From assembly GCF_012689525.1 (NCBI RefSeq), contig NZ_CP051516.1, positions 1,240,001 to 1,304,000 on the forward strand: 64,000 bases of DNA, in the 5' to 3' direction. Source of the stretch: Paraburkholderia aromaticivorans (GTDB lineage: Bacteria; Pseudomonadota; Gammaproteobacteria; Burkholderiales; Burkholderiaceae). Within the stretch, counting starts at the first letter, position 1, and each line of letters begins with the position of its first letter. Positions 53,923 through 64,000 of the stretch are shown piece by piece. The translations under genes and the position numbers were made by a program. The notes under the pieces were generated by a model. That model ran no database searches. It saw only the letters and a list, made by a program, of their open reading frames with translations, and had not been told where the DNA came from.

Positions 53923-56256
53923 ATGGTTGAACTTGAAATAGACGGCAAGAAAGTAGAGGTGCCTGAAGGCAGCATGGTGATCCAGGCTGCGCATAAGGTC
54001 GACACGTACATTCCTCACTTCTGCTATCACAAGAAGCTGTCGATTGCGGCCAACTGCCGGATGTGTCTCGTCGATGTCGAAAAGATGCCGAAGGCGGTGC
54101 CTGCGTGTGCCACGCCGGTATCGGCCGGCATGATCGTGCGCACCAAGTCGGATAAGGCGGTGAAGGGCCAGCAAGCCGTGATGGAATTCCTGCTGATCAA
54201 CCACCCGCTGGATTGCCCTATCTGCGACCAGGGCGGCGAGTGTCAGTTGCAGGATCTGGCCGTGGGTTACGGCAAGTCGGGATCGCGTTATAGCGAAGAA
54301 AAGCGCGTGGTGTTCCACAAGAACGTCGGCCCGCTGATCTCCATGGAAGAAATGTCGCGTTGCATTCACTGCACGCGTTGCGTCCGTTTCGGCCAGGAAG
54401 TGGCCGGCGTGATGGAACTCGGCATGCTGGGCCGCGGCGAGCATTCGGAAATCACGTCGTTCGTCGGCAAGACGGTGGATTCGGAACTGTCGGGCAACAT
54501 GATCGATCTGTGCCCGGTCGGCGCGCTGACCAGCAAGCCGTTCCGCTACAGCGCCCGTACGTGGGAACTGTCGCGCCGCAAGTCGGTGAGCCCGCACGAT
54601 TCCGTCGGCGCGAACCTCGTGGTGCAGGTGAAGAACAATCGCGTGATGCGCGTTCTGCCGTTCGAAAACGAATCCATCAACGAATGCTGGATTTCGGACA
54701 AGGACCGCTTCTCGTATGAAGGCCTGAACAGCCCCGAACGTCTGACTCAGCCGATGATCAAGCAAGGCGGCAAGTGGGTCGAGACCGACTGGCAAACCGC
54801 GCTCGAATATGTGGTGAAGGGTTTGAAGGGCATCAAGGGCGACCACGGCGCGAATGCGCTGGCCGCACTCGGCAGCGCCCACAGCACCGTCGAAGAACTG
54901 TTCCTGTTGAAGCAACTGGCGCAAGCGGTCGGCACGCCTAACGTCGACTTCCGTCTGCGTCAGTCGGATTTCTCCGCACCGGTCAACGGCACGCCGTGGC
55001 TCGGCACGGCGATCGCCGATCTGTCGAACGTCGACGCCGCACTGGTGATCGGTTCGGATCTGCGCCGCGATCATCCGCTGTTCGCCGCGCGTCTGCGTCA
55101 AGCCGCGAAGGGCGGCGCGAAGCTCACGCTCGTGCAGTCCAGCAACGACGACGCGCTGATTCCGCAAGCGGAGCGCGTCGTGGCAGCGCCGTCGGCATGG
55201 CTCGACGCACTGGCCGGTATCGCCGGTGCGGTGTCGGAAGCCAACGGCGTGGCACTGCCGGAAGCTTTCGCCGGCACGCAGCCGACGGATGCGAACAAGA
55301 AAGTCGCGAAGTCGCTCGCCACGGGCGAACGCCGCCTGGTGTTGCTGGGCAACAGCGCGATCCGTCATCCGGACTTCGCCATCATTCACGCCGCGGCGCA
55401 ATGGATCGCGGACGCGACCGGCGCGACGCTGGGCTTCCTCACGGAAGCGGCCAACACGGTCGGCGCGCATCTCGTGAACGCGTTGCCGGGCGAGGGCGGT
55501 CTGAACGCTCGCGAAGTGTTCGAGCAACCGCGCAAGGGTTATGTGCTGCTGAACGTCGAACCGGAGTTCGACACGGCCAATCCGGCGCAGGCTTTGGCCG
55601 CGCTGAAGCAGGCCGAAATGGTTGTCGTGATGTCGCCGTTCCAGACGGGCGCGGAATACGCCGACGTGTTGCTGCCGATCGCTCCGTACACGGAAACGGC
55701 CGGGACCTTCGTCAACGCCGAAGGTACGGTGCAGACGTTCAACGGCGTCGTGCGTCCGCTCGGCGACACGCGTCCGGCATGGAAGGTGTTGCGCGTGCTG
55801 GGCAGCCTGCTGGGCGTGCCCGGGTTCGAATTCGACACCTCGGAAGAAGTACGCACGGCCGCTCTCGGCGACGGCGAACTGACGTCGCGTTTGTCGAACA
55901 AGACGGGCGCCACGGTTGCACGCGGCAAGGCGGCCAAGGCTGCGGAAGGCAAATTCGAGCGTATTGCGAACGTGCCGATCTATCATGCCGACGCGTTGGT
56001 GCGTCGCGCGGAATCGCTGCATCTGACGGCAGCGGCACGTGCAGCGAACTCGGTCGGTCTGCCGGCTGGGCTGTTCGACAAATTGGGTTTGAAGGAAGGC
56101 GACGCGGTGCGCGTGCGCCAGGGCGAGCAATCGGTGCAGTTGCCGGCCGTGCGCGACGCAAATCTTGCGGAGACGGTCGTCCGCGTATCGGCGGCTACGC
56201 CTGCCGGTGCAGCGCTGGGCAGCCTGTTCGGTGAACTGGTGGTGGAGAAGGCGTAA
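53923..56256 (+). CDS. nuoG: NADH-quinone oxidoreductase subunit G
   Basis: NuoG carries several iron-sulfur centres of the peripheral arm. The 777-residue product starts with a ferredoxin-like [2Fe-2S] domain (Cys in HFCYHKKLSIAANCRMCLVD, PACATPV), then HPLDCPICDQGGECQLQD and CIHCTRCVRFGQE for [4Fe-4S] clusters, followed by a molybdopterin-oxidoreductase-like domain without its cofactor. AAGGA (53906-53910) lies 12 bases before the ATG, a little far; a TTG at 53914 is closer. nuoH starts immediately after its stop. Confidence 0.97.
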   Translation: MVELEIDGKKVEVPEGSMVIQAAHKVDTYIPHFCYHKKLSIAANCRMCLVDVEKMPKAVPACATPVSAGMIVRTKSDKAVKGQQAVMEFLLINHPLDCPICDQGGECQLQDLAVGYGKSGSRYSEEKRVVFHKNVGPLISMEEMSRCIHCTRCVRFGQEVAGVMELGMLGRGEHSEITSFVGKTVDSELSGNMIDLCPVGALTSKPFRYSARTWELSRRKSVSPHDSVGANLVVQVKNNRVMRVLPFENESINECWISDKDRFSYEGLNSPERLTQPMIKQGGKWVETDWQTALEYVVKGLKGIKGDHGANALAALGSAHSTVEELFLLKQLAQAVGTPNVDFRLRQSDFSAPVNGTPWLGTAIADLSNVDAALVIGSDLRRDHPLFAARLRQAAKGGAKLTLVQSSNDDALIPQAERVVAAPSAWLDALAGIAGAVSEANGVALPEAFAGTQPTDANKKVAKSLATGERRLVLLGNSAIRHPDFAIIHAAAQWIADATGATLGFLTEAANTVGAHLVNALPGEGGLNAREVFEQPRKGYVLLNVEPEFDTANPAQALAALKQAEMVVVMSPFQTGAEYADVLLPIAPYTETAGTFVNAEGTVQTFNGVVRPLGDTRPAWKVLRVLGSLLGVPGFEFDTSEEVRTAALGDGELTSRLSNKTGATVARGKAAKAAEGKFERIANVPIYHADALVRRAESLHLTAAARAANSVGLPAGLFDKLGLKEGDAVRVRQGEQSVQLPAVRDANLAETVVRVSAATPAGAALGSLFGELVVEKA

Positions 56257-57321
56257 ATGAGCTTGTTCGATACGATCAACTCGGGCGGCACCCAGCTTCT
56301 CGGTGTGGCATGGCCCACGGTGTGGGCACTGGTGCGCATCCTGGTGGTGGCCGTCGTGATCCTGCTGTGCGTGGCTTACCTGATTCTGTGGGAGCGTAAG
56401 CTGATCGGCTGGATGCACGTGCGTCTCGGCCCGAACCGCGTCGGCCCTGCAGGTCTGCTGCAGCCGATCGCCGACGTGCTGAAGCTGTTGCTGAAAGAAG
56501 TGATTCAGCCGGCGCAGGCGAGCCGCTGGATCTACCTGATCGCGCCGATCATGGTGGTGGTGCCGGCCTTCGCGGTCTGGGCGGTGATTCCGTTCCAGGC
56601 GGGCGCGGTGCTCGGCGACATCAACGCGGGTCTGCTGTACGCGATGGCGATCTCGTCGATCGGCGTGTACGGCGTGATCCTGGCCGGCTGGGCGTCGAAC
56701 TCGAAGTATGCGTTCCTCGGCGCGATGCGCGCCGCGGCGCAGATGGTGTCGTACGAAATCTCGATGGGCTTCGCGCTCGTCGTCGTGCTGATGACCGCCG
56801 GCACGCTGAACCTGTCGGGCATCGTCAATTCGCAGGAACATGGCATCTTCGCTTCTTACGGCTTGAACTTCCTGTCGTGGAACTGGCTTCCGCTGCTGCC
56901 AATGTTCGTCGTGTACTTTATCTCGGGCATCGCCGAAACGAACCGTCACCCGTTCGACGTGGTGGAAGGGGAGTCGGAAATCGTCGCGGGCCACATGATC
57001 GATTACTCGGGTATGGCGTTCGCGCTGTTCTTCCTCGCCGAGTACATCAACATGATCGTGATCTCGGCATTGGCTGCAACACTGTTCCTCGGCGGCTGGA
57101 GCGCACCGTTCGGCTTCCTGTCGTTTATCCCGGGCATCTTCTGGCTGGTGCTGAAGGTTTTCTTGCTGCTGTCGGTGTTCATTTGGGCGCGTGCCACATT
57201 CCCGCGCTATCGCTATGACCAGATCATGCGTCTGGGCTGGAAGATCTTCATTCCGGTCTGCGTGGTGTGGCTGGTGGTGGTCGGCTTCTGGATCATGTCG
57301 CCGTTGAACATCTGGAAATAA
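56257..57321 (+). CDS. nuoH: NADH-quinone oxidoreductase subunit H
   Basis: NuoH is the membrane subunit that connects the quinone site to the proton pumps. The 354-residue protein has eight hydrophobic helices, the signature [20 protein letters not shown], and the acidic loop [19 protein letters not shown] that is conserved in all NuoH proteins. It starts directly after the nuoG stop with no gap, indicating coupling. Nothing unusual was seen. Confidence 0.98.
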   Translation: MSLFDTINSGGTQLLGVAWPTVWALVRILVVAVVILLCVAYLILWERKLIGWMHVRLGPNRVGPAGLLQPIADVLKLLLKEVIQPAQASRWIYLIAPIMVVVPAFAVWAVIPFQAGAVLGDINAGLLYAMAISSIGVYGVILAGWASNSKYAFLGAMRAAAQMVSYEISMGFALVVVLMTAGTLNLSGIVNSQEHGIFASYGLNFLSWNWLPLLPMFVVYFISGIAETNRHPFDVVEGESEIVAGHMIDYSGMAFALFFLAEYINMIVISALAATLFLGGWSAPFGFLSFIPGIFWLVLKVFLLLSVFIWARATFPRYRYDQIMRLGWKIFIPVCVVWLVVVGFWIMSPLNIWK

Positions 57322-57336
57322 AGGGCGGATGAACCC

Positions 57337-57825
57337 ATGACCGCAATCCAAAACTTTTTCAAGACCTTCTTCCTCACGGAACTGCTCAAAGGCCTCGCGC
57401 TGACCGGACGTTACACGTTCCAACGCAAGGTGACCGTGCAATTCCCGGAAGAGAAGACCCCAATCTCGCCGCGTTTCCGTGGGCTGCACGCGCTGCGCCG
57501 CTATGAAAACGGCGAAGAGCGCTGCATCGCCTGCAAACTGTGCGAAGCGGTGTGCCCGGCGCTCGCCATTACCATCGAATCGGAAACGCGCGCGGACAAC
57601 ACCCGCCGTACGACGCGTTACGACATCGACCTGACCAAGTGCATCTTCTGCGGTTTCTGCGAAGAGAGCTGCCCGGTCGATTCGATCGTCGAAACGCACA
57701 TTCTCGAGTACCACGGCGAGAAGCGTGGCGACCTGTACTTCACGAAAGACATGCTGCTGGCCGTGGGCGATCGCTATGAAGCGGAGATCGCGGCGAACAA
57801 GGCAGCCGACGCACCGTATCGTTGA
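57337..57825 (+). CDS. nuoI: NADH-quinone oxidoreductase subunit I
   Basis: NuoI holds clusters N6a and N6b. The 162-residue product has two ferredoxin motifs: Cys63, Cys66, Cys69 and Cys73 in [13 protein letters not shown], and Cys102, Cys105, Cys108 and Cys112 in [14 protein letters not shown]. An amphipathic N-terminal helix ([18 protein letters not shown]) binds the membrane arm. It starts 15 bases after nuoH. The following 167-base gap is full of palindromes and is the largest in the second half of the operon. Confidence 0.98.
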   Translation: MTAIQNFFKTFFLTELLKGLALTGRYTFQRKVTVQFPEEKTPISPRFRGLHALRRYENGEERCIACKLCEAVCPALAITIESETRADNTRRTTRYDIDLTKCIFCGFCEESCPVDSIVETHILEYHGEKRGDLYFTKDMLLAVGDRYEAEIAANKAADAPYR

Positions 57826-57879
57826 AGCGCTTTAGTTAAGCAGTAAATGCAGCAATCACGGCCTGTTGTCGGGCCGGGC

Positions 57880-57948
57880 GCCGCGGCGTGAACGCCGCGG
57901 CACGGCGCACCTGTGCGGCTGTTCTGGCGGTATGCCAGCCACAGGTGC
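57880..57948. repeat. Palindromic intergenic sequence between nuoI and nuoJ
   Basis: Two neighbouring inverted repeats fill this gap. The first is a perfect 10-bp palindrome, GCCGCGGCGT (57880-57889) and ACGCCGCGGC (57892-57901), with a two-base loop. The second has GCACCTGTG (57907-57915) and CACAGGTGC (57940-57948), with a nested CTGGC/GCCAG stem inside (57924-57928, 57934-57938). No T-run follows either. They may be a dispersed extragenic palindrome or a site that adjusts transcript stability. Confidence 0.6.
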
Positions 57949-57992
57949 CAAAGAACAATGCCTGACGATGGCCTAACGATGAACCGGTAATC

Positions 57993-58682
57993 ATGGAATT
58001 CACGACCGTACTGTTCTACATCTTCGCGCTGCTCCTGGTGGTTTCAGGGCTGAAGGTGATCACCTCGCGCAACCCGGTGGCGTCCGCACTGTTTCTGGTG
58101 CTGGCGTTCTTCAACGCAGCCGCGATCTGGATGCTGCTGCAGGCCGAGTTCCTCGCGATCCTGCTCGTGCTCGTATACGTCGGCGCGGTGATGGTGCTGT
58201 TCCTGTTCGTCGTGATGATGCTGGACATCAACATCGACGTGCTGCGCAAAGACTTCAAACGCTTTGTGCCAATGGCCACGCTGGTGGGCGCGATCATCGT
58301 GATCGAAACCGCGCTGATCCTCTGGCACGGTTACGGCGCAACCGCCACGGCGCTGCGTGACACCACCGCCGCCGCGAACGGCATGGGCGACTGGTCGAAC
58401 ACGCGCCTGATCGGCAAGGTCATCTACACCGACTACATCTTCGCGTTCGAAGTGGCCGGTCTGGTGCTGCTGGTGGCGATCATCGCGGCGGTCGCGCTGA
58501 CCACGAGCCACAAGAAAGACAGCAAACGTCAGAACGTCAGCGAGCAGGTCAAGGTACGTGCTCAAGACCGTGTGCGCATCGTCAAGATGGCATCGGAAAA
58601 GACCGCGGCAACCGTCGCGGCGGAAGAAGCCGCAGCGGCGGCAGCAGCAGCGGCCGACTCGGCACCGGCTAAGAACAGCTGA
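57993..58682 (+). CDS. nuoJ: NADH-quinone oxidoreductase subunit J
   Basis: NuoJ is a membrane subunit with five helices. The 229-residue product has [40 protein letters not shown] and [20 protein letters not shown], and the last helix [18 protein letters not shown]. After it comes a soluble tail of about 55 residues, charged and then very Ala-rich ([20 protein letters not shown]), which is longer than in Escherichia coli. nuoK starts 20 bases on. Confidence 0.97.
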
Positions 58683-58702
58683 GCGGACAGGAGATAGAAA
58701 TC

Positions 58703-59008
58703 ATGTTGACCCTTGCCCATTACCTTGTCCTCGGCGCGATCCTGTTTGCGATCAGCATCGTCGGCATTTTCCTGAACCGTCGCAACGTCATCATCATCCT
58801 GATGGCGATCGAACTGATGCTGCTCGCGGTGAACACCAATTTCGTCGCGTTCTCGCATTACCTCGGCGACGTGCACGGTCAGATCTTCGTTTTCTTCGTG
58901 CTGACGGTTGCGGCAGCTGAGGCGGCGATCGGACTCGCAATTCTGGTGACCCTGTTCCGTAGCCTCGACACGATCAATGTCGAGGACCTCGATCAGCTCA
59001 AAGGTTAA
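58703..59008 (+). CDS. nuoK: NADH-quinone oxidoreductase subunit K
   Basis: A 101-residue membrane subunit with three helices, an antiporter-like MnhC/NuoK family member. It has [36 protein letters not shown] with the conserved Glu, and the third helix [20 protein letters not shown] with the second Glu. These two acidic residues are required for proton pumping. GACAGGAGA precedes the ATG. It is 17 bases from nuoL. Confidence 0.98.
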
Positions 59009-59025
59009 TTTCAGGTAAAGCGGTT

Positions 59026-61107
<2,082 letters not shown>

Positions 61108-61121
61108 GGCGAGGGACACTA

Positions 61122-62612
61122 ATGCACGCTTATCCGATTCTCAGTATTGCGATCTGGTTGCCGATCCTCGTCGGCCTCCTGGTCCTGGCCATCGGTTCCG
61201 ACCAGAACCCGGCTCCCGCGCGCTGGATTGCGCTGATCGGTTCGGTCGTCAGCTTTCTCGTGACGATTCCGCTGATTACCGGTTTTGATTCGAGCACCGC
61301 CGATCTGCAGTTCGTCGAAAAGGCGAGCTGGATCGAGCGCTTCAATATCACGTATCACCTGGGTGTCGATGGCATCTCGATGTGGTTCGTCGTGTTGACC
61401 GCATTGATCACGGTGATCGTCGTGATCGCCGCGTGGGAAGTGATTACCAAGAACGTGGGTCAGTACCTGGCCGCGTTCCTGATCCTGTCGGGCATCATGG
61501 TCGGCGTGTTCAGCTCGGCCGACGGCATGCTGTTCTACGTGTTCTTCGAAGCGACGCTGATTCCGATGTACATCATCATCGGCGTGTGGGGCGGGGCGAA
61601 CCGTGTGTACGCGGCCTTCAAGTTCTTCCTGTACACGCTGATGGGCTCGCTGTTGATGCTGGTCGCGTTGCTGTACCTGTACATCGAGACCGGCACGTTC
61701 GACCTCGCCACGTGGCAGCATGCGCAGATCGCCATGACGCCTCAGGTGCTGATATTCATAGCGTTCTTCATGGCCTTCGCCGTGAAGGTGCCGATGTGGC
61801 CGGTTCACACGTGGTTGCCTGACGCCCACGTGGAAGCGCCGACCGGCGGCTCGGTCGTGCTGGCCGCGATCATGCTGAAGCTCGGCGCATATGGTTTCGT
61901 GCGCTTCTCGCTCCCGATCACGCCGGACGCGAGCCACTTCCTGGCGCCGGTCGTCATCACGCTGTCGCTGATCGCGGTGATCTACATCGGTCTCGTCGCG
62001 ATGGTGCAGACGGACATGAAGAAGCTGGTCGCGTATTCGTCGATCGCGCACATGGGTTTCGTGACGCTCGGCTTCTTCATCTTCAACCAGCTCGGCGTGG
62101 AAGGCGCGATCGTGCAGATGATCTCGCACGGCTTCGTGTCGGGCGCGATGTTCCTGAGCATCGGCGTGCTGTACGACCGTATGCATTCGCGTCAGATCGC
62201 CGATTACGGCGGTGTCGTCAACGTGATGCCGAAGTTCGCGGCGTTCGTCATGCTGTTCTCCATGGCGAATTGCGGCCTGCCGGGCACCTCGGGTTTCGTC
62301 GGCGAATTCATGGTGATTCTGGCTGCGGTCCAGTACAACTTCTGGATTGCGGGTGGCGCGGCATTCACGCTGATTCTCGGCGCGGCCTACACGCTGTGGA
62401 TGTACAAGCGCGTGTACTTCGGCGCGATCGCCAACGATCACGTGAAGGGTCTGCTCGACATCAACCGTCGCGAGTTTTTCATGCTGGCAGTGCTCGCCGC
62501 ACTGACGCTGTTCATGGGCCTGTATCCGAAGCCCTTTACCGATGTGATGCACGTATCCGTGGAAAACCTCCTCTCCCACGTTGCGCAGTCAAAGCTGCCG
62601 TTGCCTCAGTAA
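61122..62612 (+). CDS. nuoM: NADH-quinone oxidoreductase subunit M
   Basis: NuoM is a second antiporter-like pump of complex I. The 496-residue protein has about 14 helices with FFEATLIPMYIIIGVWGG containing the conserved Glu, MWPVHTWLPDAHVEAPTGGS, AYSSIAHMGFVTLGFFIFN and LPGTSGFVGEFMVILAA. AGGCGAGGGA precedes the ATG, 14 bases after nuoL. It is followed by nuoN after 25 bases. Length is normal. Confidence 0.98.
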   Translation: MHAYPILSIAIWLPILVGLLVLAIGSDQNPAPARWIALIGSVVSFLVTIPLITGFDSSTADLQFVEKASWIERFNITYHLGVDGISMWFVVLTALITVIVVIAAWEVITKNVGQYLAAFLILSGIMVGVFSSADGMLFYVFFEATLIPMYIIIGVWGGANRVYAAFKFFLYTLMGSLLMLVALLYLYIETGTFDLATWQHAQIAMTPQVLIFIAFFMAFAVKVPMWPVHTWLPDAHVEAPTGGSVVLAAIMLKLGAYGFVRFSLPITPDASHFLAPVVITLSLIAVIYIGLVAMVQTDMKKLVAYSSIAHMGFVTLGFFIFNQLGVEGAIVQMISHGFVSGAMFLSIGVLYDRMHSRQIADYGGVVNVMPKFAAFVMLFSMANCGLPGTSGFVGEFMVILAAVQYNFWIAGGAAFTLILGAAYTLWMYKRVYFGAIANDHVKGLLDINRREFFMLAVLAALTLFMGLYPKPFTDVMHVSVENLLSHVAQSKLPLPQ

Positions 62613-62637
62613 CGCCGAGCGGAGGAATTTAAAGACC

Positions 62638-64000
62638 ATGCAAAACGCCCCTATGACTGCTCTGTTGCCCGACGCGCTGGTGATGCTCGCCGTTGTCGTC
62701 GCGTGGCTCAACGACACGTTCGTCGGCCAGGCCGGTCGCCGTACCACGTACTTCATCGCGTTCTTCTCGACGCTGGTCGCCGGCGTCTGGTTCGCGATGA
62801 ACGCGTTCGATCCACAAGTGCGCTACTACTTCGGCCACATGTACGTGGTGGATTCGTTCGCCAACGTGATGAAAGCGGTGGTGACGCTTGGCTACGCGGT
62901 GTCGATCGTCTATTCGCGACGTTACCTCGAAGATCGCGGCCTGTTCCGCGGCGAGTTCTTCCTGTTGGGCATGTTCTCGTTGCTCGGCCAGCTAGTCATG
63001 ATCTCCGGCAACAACTTCCTGACGCTGTATCTCGGCCTGGAACTGATGTCGCTGTCGCTGTATGGTGCGATCGCCCTGCGTCGTGACGCAGCGCCGTCGA
63101 ACGAAGCGGCCATGAAGTACTACGTGCTGGGCGCGCTGGCTTCCGGTTTCCTGCTGTACGGCATCTCCATGCTGTACGGCGCGACCGGTTCGCTCGACCT
63201 GAACGAAGTGTTCAAGGCGATCGGCACGAGCCACTACGATCCGAGCGTGCTGCTGTTCGGCGTGATCTTCATCGTGGCGGGCGTGGCGTTCAAGATGGGC
63301 GCGGTGCCGTTCCATATGTGGGTGCCTGACGTGTATCAAGGCGCTCCGACGGCGATGACGCTGATGGTCGGCGGCGGTCCGAAGGTTGCCGCATTTGCCT
63401 GGGGTCTGCGTTTCCTCGTGATGGGTCTGCTGCCGCTGGCCGTGGAATGGCAGCAAATGCTCGTGATTCTTGCTGCACTGTCGCTGATCGTCGGCAACAT
63501 TACCGGTATCGTGCAACGCAACGTCAAGCGGATGCTCGCGTACTCGGCGATCTCGAACATGGGCTTCGTGCTGCTGGGTCTGCTGGCCGGCGTGGTCGAC
63601 AATAAGACCACGGGTGCGGCCAATGCATACGGTTCGGCCATGTTCTACAGCATCGTGTATCTGATCACGACGCTGGGCACGTTCGGCGTCATCATGCTGC
63701 TGGCGCGCCGCGATTTCGAAGCGGACACGCTCGAAGACTTCAAGGGTCTGAATCAACGCAGCCCGGTGTTCGCCTTCGTGATGATGATCATGATGTTCTC
63801 GCTCGCCGGCATTCCGCCCGCGGTCGGTTTCTACGCGAAGCTCGCGGTGCTGCAGGCCACCATGAATGCCGGTTTGACTTGGCTGACGGTGCTGGCCGTG
63901 ATCACCTCGCTGTTCGGCGCGTTCTACTACCTGCGTATCGTCAAGCTGATGTATTTCGATGATCCACAAGACAAGTCGCCCATTCTCGCTGACAGCAGCA
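62638..64000 (+). CDS. nuoN: NADH-quinone oxidoreductase subunit N (3' end outside window)
   Basis: The last antiporter-like subunit of complex I. The frame from ATG 62638 (CGGAGGAATTT ahead of it) runs open to the window end, giving about 454 residues. Landmarks are GNNFLTLYLGLELMSLSLYG with the conserved Glu, FKMGAVPFHMWVPDVYQGAP, AYSAISNMGFVLLGLLAGVV and AGIPPAVGFYAKLAVLQA. The missing part should be about 35-40 residues. It completes the nuoA-N order. Confidence 0.97.
   Translation, partial: MQNAPMTALLPDALVMLAVVVAWLNDTFVGQAGRRTTYFIAFFSTLVAGVWFAMNAFDPQVRYYFGHMYVVDSFANVMKAVVTLGYAVSIVYSRRYLEDRGLFRGEFFLLGMFSLLGQLVMISGNNFLTLYLGLELMSLSLYGAIALRRDAAPSNEAAMKYYVLGALASGFLLYGISMLYGATGSLDLNEVFKAIGTSHYDPSVLLFGVIFIVAGVAFKMGAVPFHMWVPDVYQGAPTAMTLMVGGGPKVAAFAWGLRFLVMGLLPLAVEWQQMLVILAALSLIVGNITGIVQRNVKRMLAYSAISNMGFVLLGLLAGVVDNKTTGAANAYGSAMFYSIVYLITTLGTFGVIMLLARRDFEADTLEDFKGLNQRSPVFAFVMMIMMFSLAGIPPAVGFYAKLAVLQATMNAGLTWLTVLAVITSLFGAFYYLRIVKLMYFDDPQDKSPILADSS

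Noticed and set aside
53854..57714. 1286-codon open frame on the minus strand opposite nuoG-nuoI
   Set aside because: It is a shadow of genuine nuo genes; the composition (Arg, His, Gln, Asp) is typical of antisense frames in GC-rich coding DNA.

Overview
The window is GC-rich chromosomal DNA, almost certainly from a beta-proteobacterium of the Burkholderiaceae (Burkholderia/Paraburkholderia type). The evidence is the gene order ilvB-ilvN-ilvC-psd-pssA-leuA, the order rpsO-pnp-quinone oxidoreductase-tpiA-secG-tRNA-Leu-nuoA..N, the ECF sigma/DUF3619/DUF3106/RDD block, and the strong G/C third-position bias in every convincing gene. No insertion sequence, prophage, CRISPR array or rRNA gene was found.

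Layout. 1-4763: the end of the potassium P-type ATPase operon (kdpB tail, kdpC) and its kdpDE two-component system. 4764-5235: an SMR guanidinium exporter (gdx) under a two-hairpin guanidine-II (mini-ykkC) riboswitch. 5236-10865: a DUF4126 membrane protein, a large FtsX-type ABC permease, a truncated hemoglobin overlapping a DUF924 gene, and an apparently N-truncated GT39-type membrane protein. 11270-24144: the accessory centrepiece, an ABC ATPase and permease, a LolA-like periplasmic protein, a predicted outer-membrane beta-barrel, a single-module type I polyketide synthase of 2114 aa, an alpha-oxoamine synthase, and a convergent short-chain reductase. 24211-25523: a LOG-family enzyme and a TetR regulator. 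25729-28406: DgkA, a GT4 glycosyltransferase and an LpxH-like phosphoesterase. 28761-31058: ECF sigma factor, DUF3619, DUF3106 and RDD genes. 31410-38539: branched-chain amino acid and phosphatidylethanolamine synthesis. 38649-43226: a SulP transporter with a beta-carbonic anhydrase, a lipoprotein and an orphan ABC binding protein. 43413-48905: rpsO, pnp, quinone oxidoreductase, tpiA, secG, tRNA-Leu(GAG). 49068-64000: nuoA to nuoN (nuoN cut by the window edge).

The most interesting part is 11270-24144. The PKS has catalytic KS, AT, DH, KR and ACP motifs, a degenerate ER region, and no thioesterase. A PLP alpha-oxoamine synthase follows it directly. This predicts release of the chain by decarboxylative condensation with an amino acid, giving a 2-amino-3-ketone (sphingoid-base-like) lipid that may be unsaturated. 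The neighbouring SDR could reduce the ketone. The four coupled genes upstream look like a dedicated path from inner to outer membrane. I do not recognise this combination as a characterised system; product and function are inference.

Other points worth checking are the riboswitch, a Leu/Val-rich small ORF with a hairpin ahead of leuA, palindromic sequences before nuoA and between nuoI and nuoJ, a hairpin in the pnp leader, and a two-copy repeat at 28639-28746.
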